Notes: generated from the sequence alone by a model not told the origin. A stretch of 64,000 nt of DNA from Persicaria tinctoria (GCA_037127255.1 JBANSL010000017.1:71424857-71488856), one strand, 5' to 3'. Shown: positions 47,718 through 57,620, numbered from the stretch's first letter. Program-made: numbers and translations.

Positions 47718-49236
47718 ATATAACTGTTGATGATAAAAGGACAAGTTTTCAGAGTCCTTAAATCAAGATGATTTTGATGTCTTATTATGCGAGGGGCCAC
47801 AACGAGCATTATGAATTGGAGGTAGTCGGTGATGATCCGACTGGCCGAAAACAAATTTATTTTTTTATTTTTTTTGGGAAAATAAATTACAACAGAATAC
47901 CTTTCACCCTACCAGCAAATGCAAGCATTCATATGAATGGTGGAAAGAAAATGGTAAGGAGATGAAGGTGTACAACGAATATAAGGCATAACCTTAATTA
48001 TATTCAAAACTAGGTGTTTGGTATTACACAGTAATTCCAAAGACATTGCAACCATTAAATGGGCTTCCACACATTCGGATAGCCAAGATGCAGAATATGT
48101 AGAAACCTGCTGCTCAATCTCCTTTGATGTGGTAGCATCCAAGGAAAGATTTATATCAAGCCTGGATGTCTGTGATTGTTTGTTGCCCCCGTAGGGGATG
48201 TGAGAGACGGAGGATGAAACCTTCTTGTTTGTTATATTAGTTTCAAGAGCAAAAGTAACACACGAAGTGCCAATCTTCAAGGGCAAAGACGTACTCACCC
48301 GAATGTCAGAGGGAGAAGACAATCGGAAATGGAGTCGAGCTAATATGGATCCAGAACCAGGTAGCCGAATGTATAGAAAACATAGCATCACTCCGCTGTC
48401 TTCAGTCCCAACGTTGATCAACAACTCATATGAGTCGGCCTTGGAAGTAGCTCCCACATCAGTGGTGTAGGAAAGACCATCAACGGTCTCTATACCTACC
48501 ATTTGTTCTGAACCCTTTCGGGAGGTAAGGGGTCGTGAAGAGGCATACACCTCAAACACGGGTTTGATTAGACACCCATGGCAGGTGTGGTTTTGTGTCC
48601 AACACAACAGATGCACCAAATCAAAAGTCAAGATTATGTATTTCAGTAGAAAACTTATAACACAAGTGTGAAGAATTAGATTACAGTTTTTGGGAACGAA
48701 CCTGTCACAGGTCATGACTGATCCGCTTGTCAAGTCGAGAGTCGAGAACCCAATGAGTCCAAGGCAAGGCGAGCCAGAATCAAGACCTCCAAACCACACA
48801 CAACCATCAACTCGAACCGAGCCACCTCCGGAGTCCAACCCACCGACCCATGAGTGGTAGAACTCTGCCACCATACTGGCCCCCGCACAAAAGGGAGAGG
48901 AGCCAGGCAAAGTGACCCGTCTAAAACAGGCTTCAAAATAGCACCGAGGGGGACTAAACCCGATCGAGCACAAATATAGACTACCTAAAACTAGCACAAA
49001 GCTAAGATATATGATCCACAAGCCAACCCCCACAAAATACAAAGAGGGGTAAAGATGCCGATAATATATAAAAACTAGTGGTATAATAGTGAATTGAATC
49101 TTGTGCTTTTTAGTTGTAGCATAGACAATTAGTATATGGCAATCATATATAAGATGATAGGAAAGAGGAGGCACATCCCAAATCAAGTAAATTTTATCAA
49201 AGCATACAATCACACCAACGAAAGACAGAGCCCACC
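47718..49236 (-). other. LINE 5' segment of unknown origin with long open frame
   Basis: Inside the LINE's target duplications but upstream of ORF2, a minus-strand frame is open from 49309 to 47909, of which about 440 codons lie in the element. It has no CCHC knuckle and no gag/DUF4283-like region, and its first third is hydrophobic and does not look like selected coding sequence. After the stop comes TAATTTATTTTCCC, then an A-rich stretch (about 47877-47855) resembling an internal poly(A). This may be an unusual 5' UTR/ORF1 or a transcript joined by template switching. Confidence 0.4.
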
Positions 49237-49253
49237 AATTTGGAGTTGTATAT

Positions 49254-49538
49254 CGGCCTGAATAACAGGTTTGGTGTGAAATAGTACGGGAGATATGATG
49301 TTTTGACATTGTTTCTTACCCTGAAAAAGGGGAACGAAGATCGTCTAGTTCACCATTGTAGTTCATATCGTAGTACAAATTATCTCATTGTCTAAATTGA
49401 AATTTTTAATTATTTTCTTAAATAAGTGTTTGTCCCTTATATTGAGGCAGTACGTGTGAAATAAGTGAACTTAATATTACAAACATTTATTACAAGATTT
49501 CAAGAAAGTCCAGTTCACAACGAATTAAAATAAAGACC
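49254..49538. other. intergenic, no gene seen
   Basis: Short host-like segment between the LINE and the SINE. I see nothing in it. Confidence 0.4.
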
Positions 49539-49555
49539 AACTAACAAGGTCTCAA

Positions 49556-49842
49556 GTCAATGACCCCTTACCCTAATAGTAAGGGAGAGGTAATATATCC
49601 TTGCACGAGGTTAATTAAGGCTAGGGTTCAAATCACATTCTTTACACTTTGTGTGTAATTAGTAGATACTCAATTCTTCATTTGTTTGGGTGAGTTTGTA
49701 TGGTGCCTTGCCGCATGGTTTATCGGTTCGTGTCCATTACAGGCTAAGGCTCCGACTCGTGAAATTAGTCGACAACTTCGGAACCCCCGAGATTAGTTGA
49801 CAACTTCGAAACCTTAGGTTACAAAAAAACCAAAAAAAAAAA
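49556..49842 (+). mobile_element. tRNA-derived SINE
   Basis: The plus strand has a degenerate tRNA-like head (ACCCTAATAGTAAGGGAGAG as A-box region, GGGTTCAAATC as B box), a body with a repeated CGACAACTTCG(G/A)AAC phrase, and a long A-rich tail ending at 49842. The left target duplication AACTAACAAGGTCTCAA is at 49539-49555. The right copy begins at 49843, is cut after AACTAACAAG by the copia element, and resumes as GTCTCAA at 52390-52396. Confidence 0.85.
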
Positions 49843-49852
49843 AACTAACAAG

Positions 49853-49991
49853 TGTGAGATCATGAGATTGATTGTAATGTCCTCCTTGAGGGTTTCCATT
49901 CATTGATATAACATATATATAGGTTACAAAGGTATTGGGCCTTAACGGGATTTTAGCCCACTATACAATATAAGACCTATGTAATCTATCA
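49853..49991 (-). repeat. Copia 3' LTR
   Basis: 139 bp, identical to the other LTR except a single base seen at AACGGG(A/C)TTTTAG. On the element strand it starts TGATAGATTACATAGG and ends GATCTCACA. The polypurine-like GCGGGGGTT lies immediately upstream on that strand. Confidence 0.92.
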
Positions 49992-52198
49992 AACCCCCGC
50001 AGTCGAAACGGGAGGTGTCCGTACAGTGAGACTGGAACGAAAATCAATGAACAACTGTCTAGGTAAACCCTTGGTGAATATATCAGCGTACTGATAGGAG
50101 GACGGGACATGTAGAACGCGGACATGTCCAATGGCAACCTTGTCCCTGACGAAGTGGAGATCAAGCTCAATGTGCTTCGTGCGTTGATGCTGGACTGGGT
50201 TGCTAGCCAGGTAGACGGCGGAGACGTTATCAGTGTAGACCAGAGTGGCCTTCTGCAAGGGGCATCGTAGCTCAAGCAGGAGATTGCGGAGCCAAGAGCA
50301 CTCGGAGACAACGTTGGCAACACCCCTGTATTCGGCTTCAGCGCTGGAGCGAGACACGACGGACTGACGCTTAGCTGACCAGGACACAAGAGTGTCATTG
50401 AGGAAGACACAGTAACCAGACGTGGAGCGACGTGTGTCTGGACAACCACCCCAATCCGCATCAGTGTAAGCCACAAGATCAAGCTTAGAGGAAGGAGTGA
50501 TGGTGGTGCCGAGCTCGAGGGTGCCGCTGATGTACCGAATGATCCGCTTCAAAGCCTGAAAGTGAGGTTCCCTAGGGGCATGCATGAACAAGCAGATCTG
50601 CTGAACGGCGTAACTGATATCAGGCCTGGTGAAAGTGAGATACTGAAGAGCACCAGCGAGGCTCCTATACAATGTCGGATCGTCAACCAAAGGACCAGAA
50701 TGAGCACTGAGCTTGTTGGATGTATCGACTGGGGTGGCGACGGGATTACAGTTGACCATCTTAGCCCGAGCAACAATCTCAGCAGCATACTTACTCTGTG
50801 AGAGAAAGAGACCAGACGCATGCCGCTGAACAGCAACTCCCAAGAAGTAAGACAGCGGACCCAGATCAGACATGGCGAATTCCGCACTCAATCGCGAGAT
50901 TATGGACGTTCGAAGAGCATCAGAAGAGGCGGTGAGAATGATGTCGTCGACATAGAGCAGCAGGAAAGCCAAGTCCGAGCCTCTGCGATAGATAAACAGA
51001 GACGTATCCGATCGGCTGCCAGTGAAACCCAAATGGAGCAGATGAGAGGCAAAACGCTGGAACCATGCCCGTGGAGCCTGTTTCAGACCATACAGAGAGC
51101 GCTTGAGGAGACAGACATGCTTTGGACGCTCAGCATCAGCAAACCCCAGCGGCTGAAACATGTAAACCGTCTCATTCAGATGACCATGCAGAAAGGCGTT
51201 CTTAACATCCAGCTGATGGATGGCCCAGTTGCGCGACAGAGCCAGACTCAGGACCACTCGGATAGTGGCAGGCTTGACCACAGGGCTGAAGGTCTCATCA
51301 CAATCAATACCTGCCTGTTGAGATCTACCGTTCACCACCAGACGGGCCTTGTAGCGCTCCAATGTCCCATCAGAGCGGAACTTGTGACGGAAGAGCCACA
51401 TACAGCGAATGACGTTCGCCTCAGGAGGGCGAGGAACAAGAACCCAAGTACCATTCTTCGTAAGGGCCCTGTATTCGTCGAGGATAGCCGCCTGCCAATT
51501 CGGGTCGAGGAGGGCTGTTTTGTGGGAGGTGGGAACGGGGGAGAGGGAGGTCTGGGTGGAGGCAGAGGGTGAATGGGAGTCGGGAAGGACGGGGGCAGGA
51601 GAGGCTAAGCAAGGGGAGGAGGGGGCGGCGGGTGCAGATGCGGCGGGCGCCGCATGTTGAATGGCGGCGGGCGCAGCATGGGGTGCGGCGGGCGCAGCAT
51701 AGCCTGCGGCGGCCGCCGCCAGGGACGGGTTTGTTGCTGCGGGCGCTGCAAATTGGGTTGCGGCGGGCGCAGCATGCCATGCTGCGGCCGCCGCGCGTAG
51801 GGGAGGCGTTGGTGTTTGTTGAGGGGATGGGAGGTGGATAGCGGGGTGATGGGCGGTGGTCATGGAGATGATCTGTCGGGGTCTGAAGACACCGGAGACG
51901 CTGCGGGTGTGTGGTCTGGTGGTAGATGGTGGTGGGGGAGGTGGGGGAGGGGGAGAAGCAGGAGCACCGGGAGAGCTCTGGGGAAGAAGGAAGTGAGGGA
52001 ATGGTGACTCAGACTCTGACGGAGACACAGGGGGTGTGGGAGACGCGAAGGGAAATCGCGACTCATCAAAGGTGACATGACGTGAGAGAATGATCTTGTG
52101 TGTCTTGATATCGTGACAAATGTAATCGCGATGATCAGACGGGTAGCCAAGAAAGACACAAGGGGTGGAGCGTGGGTGAAGCTTGTGGGGGGCGGTGG
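49989..52198 (-). pseudogene. Copia Pol fragment: integrase end, reverse transcriptase, RNase H
   Basis: A continuous frame of more than 700 codons has no start of its own. It begins inside the integrase C-terminal part (PCVFLGYPSDHRDYICHDIK, SRHVTFDE). It then runs through a Pro/Ser-rich linker and an alanine-rich segment, and RT from DPNWQAAILDEYRALTKNGT through AIHQLDVKNAFLHG, YGLKQAPRAWFQ and the active site LLLYVDDIILTA. RNase H follows with YTDADWGGCPDTRRSTSGYC, SSAEAEYR and KHIELDLHFVRD. All the RT and RNase H motifs look intact. Protease, most of integrase and gag are missing, so no autonomous cycle is possible. The few bases of frame upstream of HKLHP are leader sequence joined by the deletion. 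Confidence 0.9.
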
Positions 52199-52221
52199 AT
52201 GATTGTAATGTCCTCCTTGAG

Positions 52222-52245
52222 TTTGGATCTTAGGCTCTGATACCA
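52222..52245 (-). promoter_or_regulatory. Copia primer-binding site region
   Basis: Directly inside the 5' LTR, on the element strand, lies TGGTATCAGAGC (52245-52234), complementary to the 3' end of initiator tRNA-Met, followed by CTAAGATCCAAA. This is the standard plant copia primer-binding site. Confidence 0.9.
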
Positions 52246-52384
52246 TGTGAGATCATGAGATTGATTGTAATGTCCTCCTTGAGGGTTTCCATTCATTGAT
52301 ATAACATATATATAGGTTACAAAGGTATTGGGCCTTAACGGGCTTTTAGCCCACTATACAATATAAGACCTATGTAATCTATCA
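52246..52384 (-). repeat. Copia 5' LTR
   Basis: 139 bp, the partner of the left LTR. It would carry promoter and polyadenylation signals in this orientation; a TATATATA-like stretch lies near 52310. It ends CA directly before the primer-binding site. Confidence 0.92.
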
Positions 52385-52617
52385 ATAAGGTCTCAAATTA
52401 TCCTTTGTTTTTTTTATTAGATCCTTTGTTGTTGTCAAGAGGGGGTATTACTTGTGAAGCATAGTAGTTAAAAATTAGAGCTCTTTTTAGTCGGGTTAGA
52501 CCTGAACTCGGATCAAAGTTTCAATTGTTGAGATGTGAAGAGATTAACAGTTTTACATTGAAAGTGTAAGTAATATATGCGAACTTTGTATGTAAGTCAG
52601 CGCACAATTTTTTTTTA

Positions 52618-52812
52618 GGAAAAATCACCAAAAATAATACGAAGTCTCAACCTTAAAAAAAAATACGAACTTTAAAAATGACAATTTCATATATACAAAC
52701 TAGAGGGCTAGATTAGAGGACTAGATTGGTTGATATGAAATCGTCATTTTTAAAGTTCGTATTATTTTTAGTCTAAGGTTAATACTTCTTATTATTTTTG
52801 ATATTTTTTTAT
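52618..52812. mobile_element. Fold-back MITE (unclassified)
   Basis: The left arm (AAAATAATACGAAGTCTCAA, then AATACGAACTTTAAAAATGA) pairs with the right arm (TCATTTTTAAAGTTCGTATT, then ATACTTCTTATTATTTTTG). The arms cover most of the element. No clean target duplication was found. Confidence 0.55.
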
Positions 52813-53190
52813 AGTCAATTAATTTTAGAATGAAATCTCAATATACTTAATTATGTACGGAAGCTACTAACCCATATATATCTGTCCACATAACCCCAAT
52901 CATGAAGCCCAACCAAATTTACCTGAAGTCTAGCTAGTTTAGATTGATCATTTGCGTCTCCTTTAAACCCAATTAACGTTTGAAAAAATTAGTTCAAATA
53001 TCCATTTAGAAATTCTAATTAAGTAACATTGAAATGGATATTAAGTATTTTATTTTCATAATACCCTAACTACTCTTATTCTAATTAAACCCCAATTAAA
53101 TTACCTTAGAGTCATTTAAAAAAACAGCCGGCCTTGGTGTTCGATCTCTTCGCCTTAGCTTTAGCCTTTATAAGGTCTAATGTTTTGTCG
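52813..53190. other. intergenic, no gene seen
   Basis: AT-rich with no coding signal. Confidence 0.4.
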
Positions 53191-53194
53191 TTTG

Positions 53195-54080
53195 TGAGTA
53201 CAATAGATTAATGACAATAGATTGGTGACAAGGTTTTATTGTTGGTGACAATATATTGAAGAAAAGAATATGGGGGCATTGTTCTGTAATTGAGGATAAT
53301 AGGGTGGTGACACTGTTTTGTCGTTGATGATAATAGATTACTGACAAGAGGTTGGTGACAATGTTTTGTTGTTGTTGACAATGTGTTTAAGAAAAGAATA
53401 TGCTGAGAGTGTTCTGTAGTTGGTGGCGATAGGGTGGTGACAATGTACTTTAGTTGGTGACAATAGGTTGATGACACTGTTATGTCATTGGTCACAATAG
53501 ATTATTAACAAAAGGTTAATGACAATAGGCGATGACAATGTTTTGTAGTTGGTGACAATATGTTGGAGAAAATAATATGGTGACAATGTTCCGTAGTTGG
53601 TGACAATATAGATTAGTGACAATTTGATGTAGTAAGGGAAAATAGGTAAGTTTTTAATATTTGATGACAAAAAAAAATGATGACAATGTTCTTTAGTTGA
53701 TGATAATAGGTGTGTTTCAGTGTTCACTAGTTGGTGAAAATAATTTTGTACTAGTACTATTTGGTAATTGGTAACAATAGGTTGTTATAGTGTGTTATAG
53801 TTGGTGACAAATGATTAGTGACAATAATTTGTAGCTTGTGAAAATTGATATTGACTATAGTTGGTTACAATTTTCAATAGTTCGTGATAATAGTTGGTGA
53901 CAGTGTTATGTTATTAGTGACAAAGTATTTTGAGAAAAAATAATGTCAAAAACAGATGTCACCAAAATATATATAAAAAAAACAAATTATCGGAAAAATT
54001 GTGACCAAAAAATTGTCACCGTCAAATGTCAACAGAAAAAACTGTCACCAACCACTGTCATCAAAACTGGATGTTGACCA
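53195..54080. repeat. Degenerate GGTGACAAT repeat field
   Basis: About 750 bp consists of diverged repeats of (A/T)TGGTGACAATRKRTTG-like units with irregular spacing, interspersed with TTTTGTAGTTGGTGACAATA. At 53950-54065 the motif switches to the opposite strand (TGTCACCAA, TGTCACCGTCAA), making the right end an inverted counterpart of the main field. The minus-strand reading frames across it are products of the repeat, not genes. It may be the remains of a transposon with internal repeats. Confidence 0.75.
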
Positions 54081-54525
54081 GAATGGTCAATGTTAACCAG
54101 TCAATGTCAAAATTACAAATGCTGAAAGAGGAAGGAGGGGGAAGGAGAAAAGGGGATAAAGGGAAGGAGGGGGTAAAATTGTCAAATATGGACAATAACT
54201 TAATTTGTTTAGAAAGTGGACATTTACTTAATTATGTTAATTTTTTTGAATAATCACTAAATTATTTTCCTTAATTTAAGGAGCCGATCGAGGTGTTTAA
54301 TGTTTTAGACGAACCTCGTCCAAATTATTTAGGATGGCTTAACTTAGGTTGATCAGTTTCATTTCTTAAACATGATATCATTGACCAAAAAATACTCCAA
54401 AAATGCACCTATTCACATGGTTACACTTTAATTACACCCTCAAGAAAAACAATCCCTGGCTGTCAAAAATTCTGCCAGCAAGTTCTCCCAGATTTAATTT
54501 CCTTAAGAAAAACAATCCCTCGTCT
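54081..54525. other. intergenic, no gene seen
   Basis: A purine-rich patch (GGAAGGAGGGGGAAGGAG, about 54130-54175) and AT-rich sequence. No gene is supported. Confidence 0.4.
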
Positions 54526-54533
54526 TTCAACCA

Positions 54534-55021
54534 TAGAGGTGTTATGTAAGTCGAGTTACTCGAGCTCGGCTCAGACTTGACTCATCAAAACTCGATTTGA
54601 GCTCGTTTATATTTGAAAATGAACAAGTATGAAGAATTCGAGCTCGAGTCGAGTTCGAGCTCGTATAACTTGTTTTACACATGTGAGCCAAGCTTGTATT
54701 AGTATATTTACCTAAAACGAGCTCTAAATGAGCTTAAAATGAGCTCCAAACGAGTTTATAGAATGTGTTTGTTCAGGTTTAAACAAGTTTACATAAAACG
54801 AGCTTAAAACAAACATAAAACGAGCTTCTAAAAAATGAGTACTCGAGATCGAGCTCGGCTCGTAAAAAAACGAGCTAAACAAGCTAGCTCGAGATTAAGC
54901 TTGGTTAAATGCTCGCGAGTTGAGTATGAGCAGAATTCTTAGCTCGAAACAAAAATTAGACTCAGCTAAAACTCGGCTCGATAAAAAACGAGCAACTCGC
55001 TCGACTTGAATAAGTCCCTTA
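54534..55021. mobile_element. hAT-type MITE (GAGCTCG-rich)
   Basis: A perfect 8-bp duplication TTCAACCA lies at 54526-54533 and 55022-55029. The ends are TAGAGGTGTTATGTAAGTCG and (inverted) TAAGGGACTTATTCAAGTCG, imperfect TIRs. The interior is dense in GAGCTCG/CGAGCTC and ACGAGCT motifs on both strands. It has no coding capacity. Confidence 0.82.
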
Positions 55022-55839
55022 TTCAACCATTGACTATATATTTGTACGTTATTGATCATTTACAGCAACAAAAATTATGCGCCAACTAGAGAAAGCAAGC
55101 TCACGTAATTACGCTTCATCCATTAAATTAATACCAACATTTTCCATAATGTACATATCTATATTGTTAGGAAAAATATGCCAACTATCAGATTTGAATA
55201 CAAAAAATAATATGAGAAAAAAGTCTAACATAATATAAACTATGAACCCATAAAAAATAGGGTAAATGGCAGAAAACCACTCCTTAAATTGGGTATATTG
55301 TTTAAAATCACCCTTTAAATTCAATATTGCAGAAAACCACCTTTATATACCTTGTGCTTACCAAAGACCACCATATCTCTGATTTCATTAAGTTTTAGAG
55401 GAAAAAATCGGTAAATTACCAAAATACCCTTATCATATGGAGAGGTGATATTGAAGGGGATCTCGCATAGGAGTTGTGGAGAGATTTAGACACATGAATT
55501 GAAGGGGGCCTATTATATCGGTCGTAAGAGTTGTTGAATAATTTCAATTAAAAAAATGTGCGTGGAGTTATACATATGTAAAGAAAGATAGGCGGAGAAT
55601 GAGTGGTGACAAAAAAATGATATATATATATAGGATTTACTTCAACTGTAAAAACTCCTTAACGTGTAAAATTTGCTTATCGTGTAAAATTTGCTAATGG
55701 ACCTAATTTAATTACTAATGGGTCTAATTTCATTAGTAGAATGTCTGCCCCCCTTGCCCATGCGTGTGCCCCCCTTCTCGGACCAGATTTTTTTTTTTTT
55801 GGTCCCAGAATTTTTTTTTTGTGTTAACACTTTCTGTTG

Positions 55840-56270
55840 TGCAAGTATAACTTGCTTTTGTGCACATATAACATCTTATTGTGCAAATATAAGTTTATTT
55901 TGTGCAGACATAATAATTCCCTATGGGGTAAATAGGTAAATGTGCCTATTTCAATTATAAAAATTTATAATTGAAATATGTTTAATTTATGGGTAAACTG
56001 ATAAATATGTCTAATTTTATGGGTAAATGCACTTTTTCCCGTTTTTTATACCATTTGTGCAGCTGTAAAATGCATTTGTGCAACTTTAAAGTGCAAATAT
56101 AAGAACATAAAGTGTGAAAATAAAATTGTAATGTGCAAATTTAGAATACAAGTGTGCAAAAGTAGGATACAATTGTGCAAATTTAAACTACAATTGTGCA
56201 AAAGTAAGATACTATTGTGCAGATTAAGAATACAATTGTGCAAATGTAAGATCATAATGTGCATTGATAA
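55840..56270. repeat. GTGCAAATRTAAG short-period repeats
   Basis: Around twenty diverged units of roughly 18-22 bp built on TTGTGCAAATRTAAGATA occur on the plus strand, with the densest part at 56050-56265. The minus-strand frame of repeated LHNCILNLH residues is a by-product. Confidence 0.8.
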
Positions 56271-56532
56271 GACAAAAGACGTGCTTTTGAAATCGATGTT
56301 TTAATTTTGTTTTTTTTTTTACTTTTGAGAGTTTGGTTTCACCTCTCGGATAATTTAGTTTGATAGATGTAAGTTTGAAATCGATTTTTTTACGTATAAG
56401 CTTTTAAAATTAAAGTGCATAAATAAGATTAAAGTGTGCATAATTAAGGTTAAAAAGTGCATATATAACTTAGATTATAATGTGCATGATTAACAATTTG
56501 CGATTGTTGCGCTCTTATCTATTATGTAACCT

Positions 56533-56606
56533 ATGTGGGATTTGAACCCACATCTTTTGTGCAAACGCACATTGCTCTACCAATTGAGCTAATGGGCTAA
56601 ATTATG
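56533..56606 (-). other. tRNA-like sequence (pseudo-tRNA)
   Basis: The minus strand reads GCCCATTAGCTCAATTGGTA..., with a good D arm (GCTC...GAGC) and T arm (GTGGGTTCAAATCCCAC) including A- and B-box motifs. The anticodon arm pairs poorly (loop of about 6 nt) and the acceptor strands do not match. It is a tRNA relic or SINE head, not a working tRNA. Confidence 0.6.
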
Positions 56607-56640
56607 ATTTTTATGCTAAAATAGAAGAACCTAATCGACC

Positions 56641-57110
56641 TAAAGCATATTGCAATAAAATTCTAAAATTCAATTAGCTCATGATTCACAAACAATTTGA
56701 CAATGCTATAAATATGAAATTAGCTCCAAATCAACCCAACAACACAACCATATCATCAATTTCCATCAATTTGGTTGTTGGCAAAAAACCACCAATTCTA
56801 AAGCATATCGCAATAAAATTTTAAAATTCAATTAGCTCATGATTCACAAACAATTTGACAATGCTATAAACATGAAATTAGCTCCAAATCAACCCAACAA
56901 CACAACCATATCATCAATTTCAATCAATTTCGCTTTTGGAAAAAAGCCCTAAATTCTAAAGCATATCGCACTATAAAATTTGACAATGATCTATAAACAA
57001 TTTGACAATGATATGAACATGAAATTAGCTCAAAATCAACCTAAAAACACAACCATATCATCAATTTCAATCAATTTGGCTTTTGTCAAAAAGCCCCAAA
57101 TTCCGCTCCT
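56641..57110. repeat. Three tandem copies of a 158-bp AT-rich unit
   Basis: TAAAGCATATYGCA recurs at 56641, 56799 and 56957, exactly 158 bp apart. Units 1 and 2 are almost identical (ATTAGCTCATGATTCACAAA, AACAACACAACCATATCATC); unit 3 is more diverged and partly rearranged. Confidence 0.88.
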
Positions 57111-57219
57111 AAATCAAACCCTAGGTTTTCAATCTCAACCTAAATCATTCAAACAATCTAAATAATTGTAATAAACAAGTTTAGGGTTAGAAATTATACC
57201 AAATTCGAGTTGAAACAAG

Positions 57220-57620
57220 GAGCAAACTCGGGATTTCGAAGGTATTTCGAGCCAAAAGCATCGAACAACACTTATGGGGGAGATGGGCTCGGTGTGAGCT
57301 CGGCTGGGCTCGAACCATGGGGGTTCTGGTCTCGGGGGGTGCGCCTGAGGGAAGGGGTTCGAGCGGGTGGGGGCTGGTGGCCGGAGGTGGCTCGTGGGTG
57401 GCGTGGGAGGCCGATGAGCGAAGATACGACGTGAGGCTTCGAATGGGCAGGGTGGGCGCGTCTGGGCTCGAACCAAGCCAAGTCAGGGCTCGGGGGTGCG
57501 CCCAGGGGTTGGCTCGAGCGCGGCTATGCGGTGGTGGCCGGAGGTGGCTCGACGTGGGGTGGGTACGGGGCAGCGGGAGGCCGAGAGAGAAGCCGCTGCT
57601 GGCCGTTGTACGTTGTACGT
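57220..57620. repeat. GC-rich block with an imperfect 158-bp duplication
   Basis: The landmarks GGGCTCGAACCA (57306 and 57464) and GGTGGCCGGAGGTGGCTCG (57376 and 57533) repeat 157-158 bp apart. The block's GC content contrasts sharply with the AT-rich sequence on both sides. Open frames on both strands are by-products of composition; no protein family is recognised. Confidence 0.65.

Larger units (their letters stand above)
43525..49236 (-). mobile_element. Near-intact L1-type LINE, 5.7 kb
   Basis: An exact 17-bp duplication AATTTGGAGTTGTATAT at 43508-43524 and 49237-49253 bounds the insertion. The 3' end (left) has a T-run, i.e. poly(A) on the element strand, next to a (TA)n run. ORF2 occupies 47717-43591, with endonuclease, reverse transcriptase, a zinc-finger-like motif and RNase H all recognisable and nearly free of damage. 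The only visible lesion is one frame change at an A-run (46850-46858). The 5' 1.5 kb does not contain a recognisable gag-like ORF1. The perfect duplication implies a young insertion. Confidence 0.93.
49853..52384 (-). mobile_element. Ty1/copia retrotransposon with internal deletion (2.5 kb)
   Basis: Two 139-bp LTRs (49853-49991 and 52246-52384), TG...CA on both strands, differ at one position that I could see. The primer-binding site TGGTATCAGAGC, complementary to initiator tRNA-Met, adjoins the 5' LTR on the minus strand. A purine-rich tract precedes the 3' LTR. The 5-bp flanks ACAAG and ATAAG agree at 4 of 5 positions. The interior keeps only the end of integrase plus RT and RNase H; gag, protease and most of integrase are gone. 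One LTR difference implies a young insertion. It would depend on a full-length relative to move. Confidence 0.93.

Noticed and set aside
47909..49309. 466-codon minus-strand frame as an independent host gene
   Set aside because: It crosses the LINE's 17-bp target duplication at 49237-49253, so it begins outside the insertion and continues inside. As drawn it cannot be one ancestral gene. The part inside the LINE is reported as a segment of unknown origin.
50820..51572. 250-codon plus-strand frame
   Set aside because: Antisense to the conserved copia RT region; the motifs are on the minus strand.
53208..53727. Minus-strand frames with repeated CHH/SPxIVTN residues
   Set aside because: Translations of the GGTGACAAT repeat field; periodic and without protein character.
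56533..56606. Functional tRNA gene
   Set aside because: The D and T arms are good but the anticodon stem-loop and acceptor stem do not pair properly, and it lies inside a transposon.
55840..57110. CRISPR-like array, given regularly spaced repeats
   Set aside because: The repeats are degenerate or tandem without unique spacers, and the window is plainly a plant nuclear genome.
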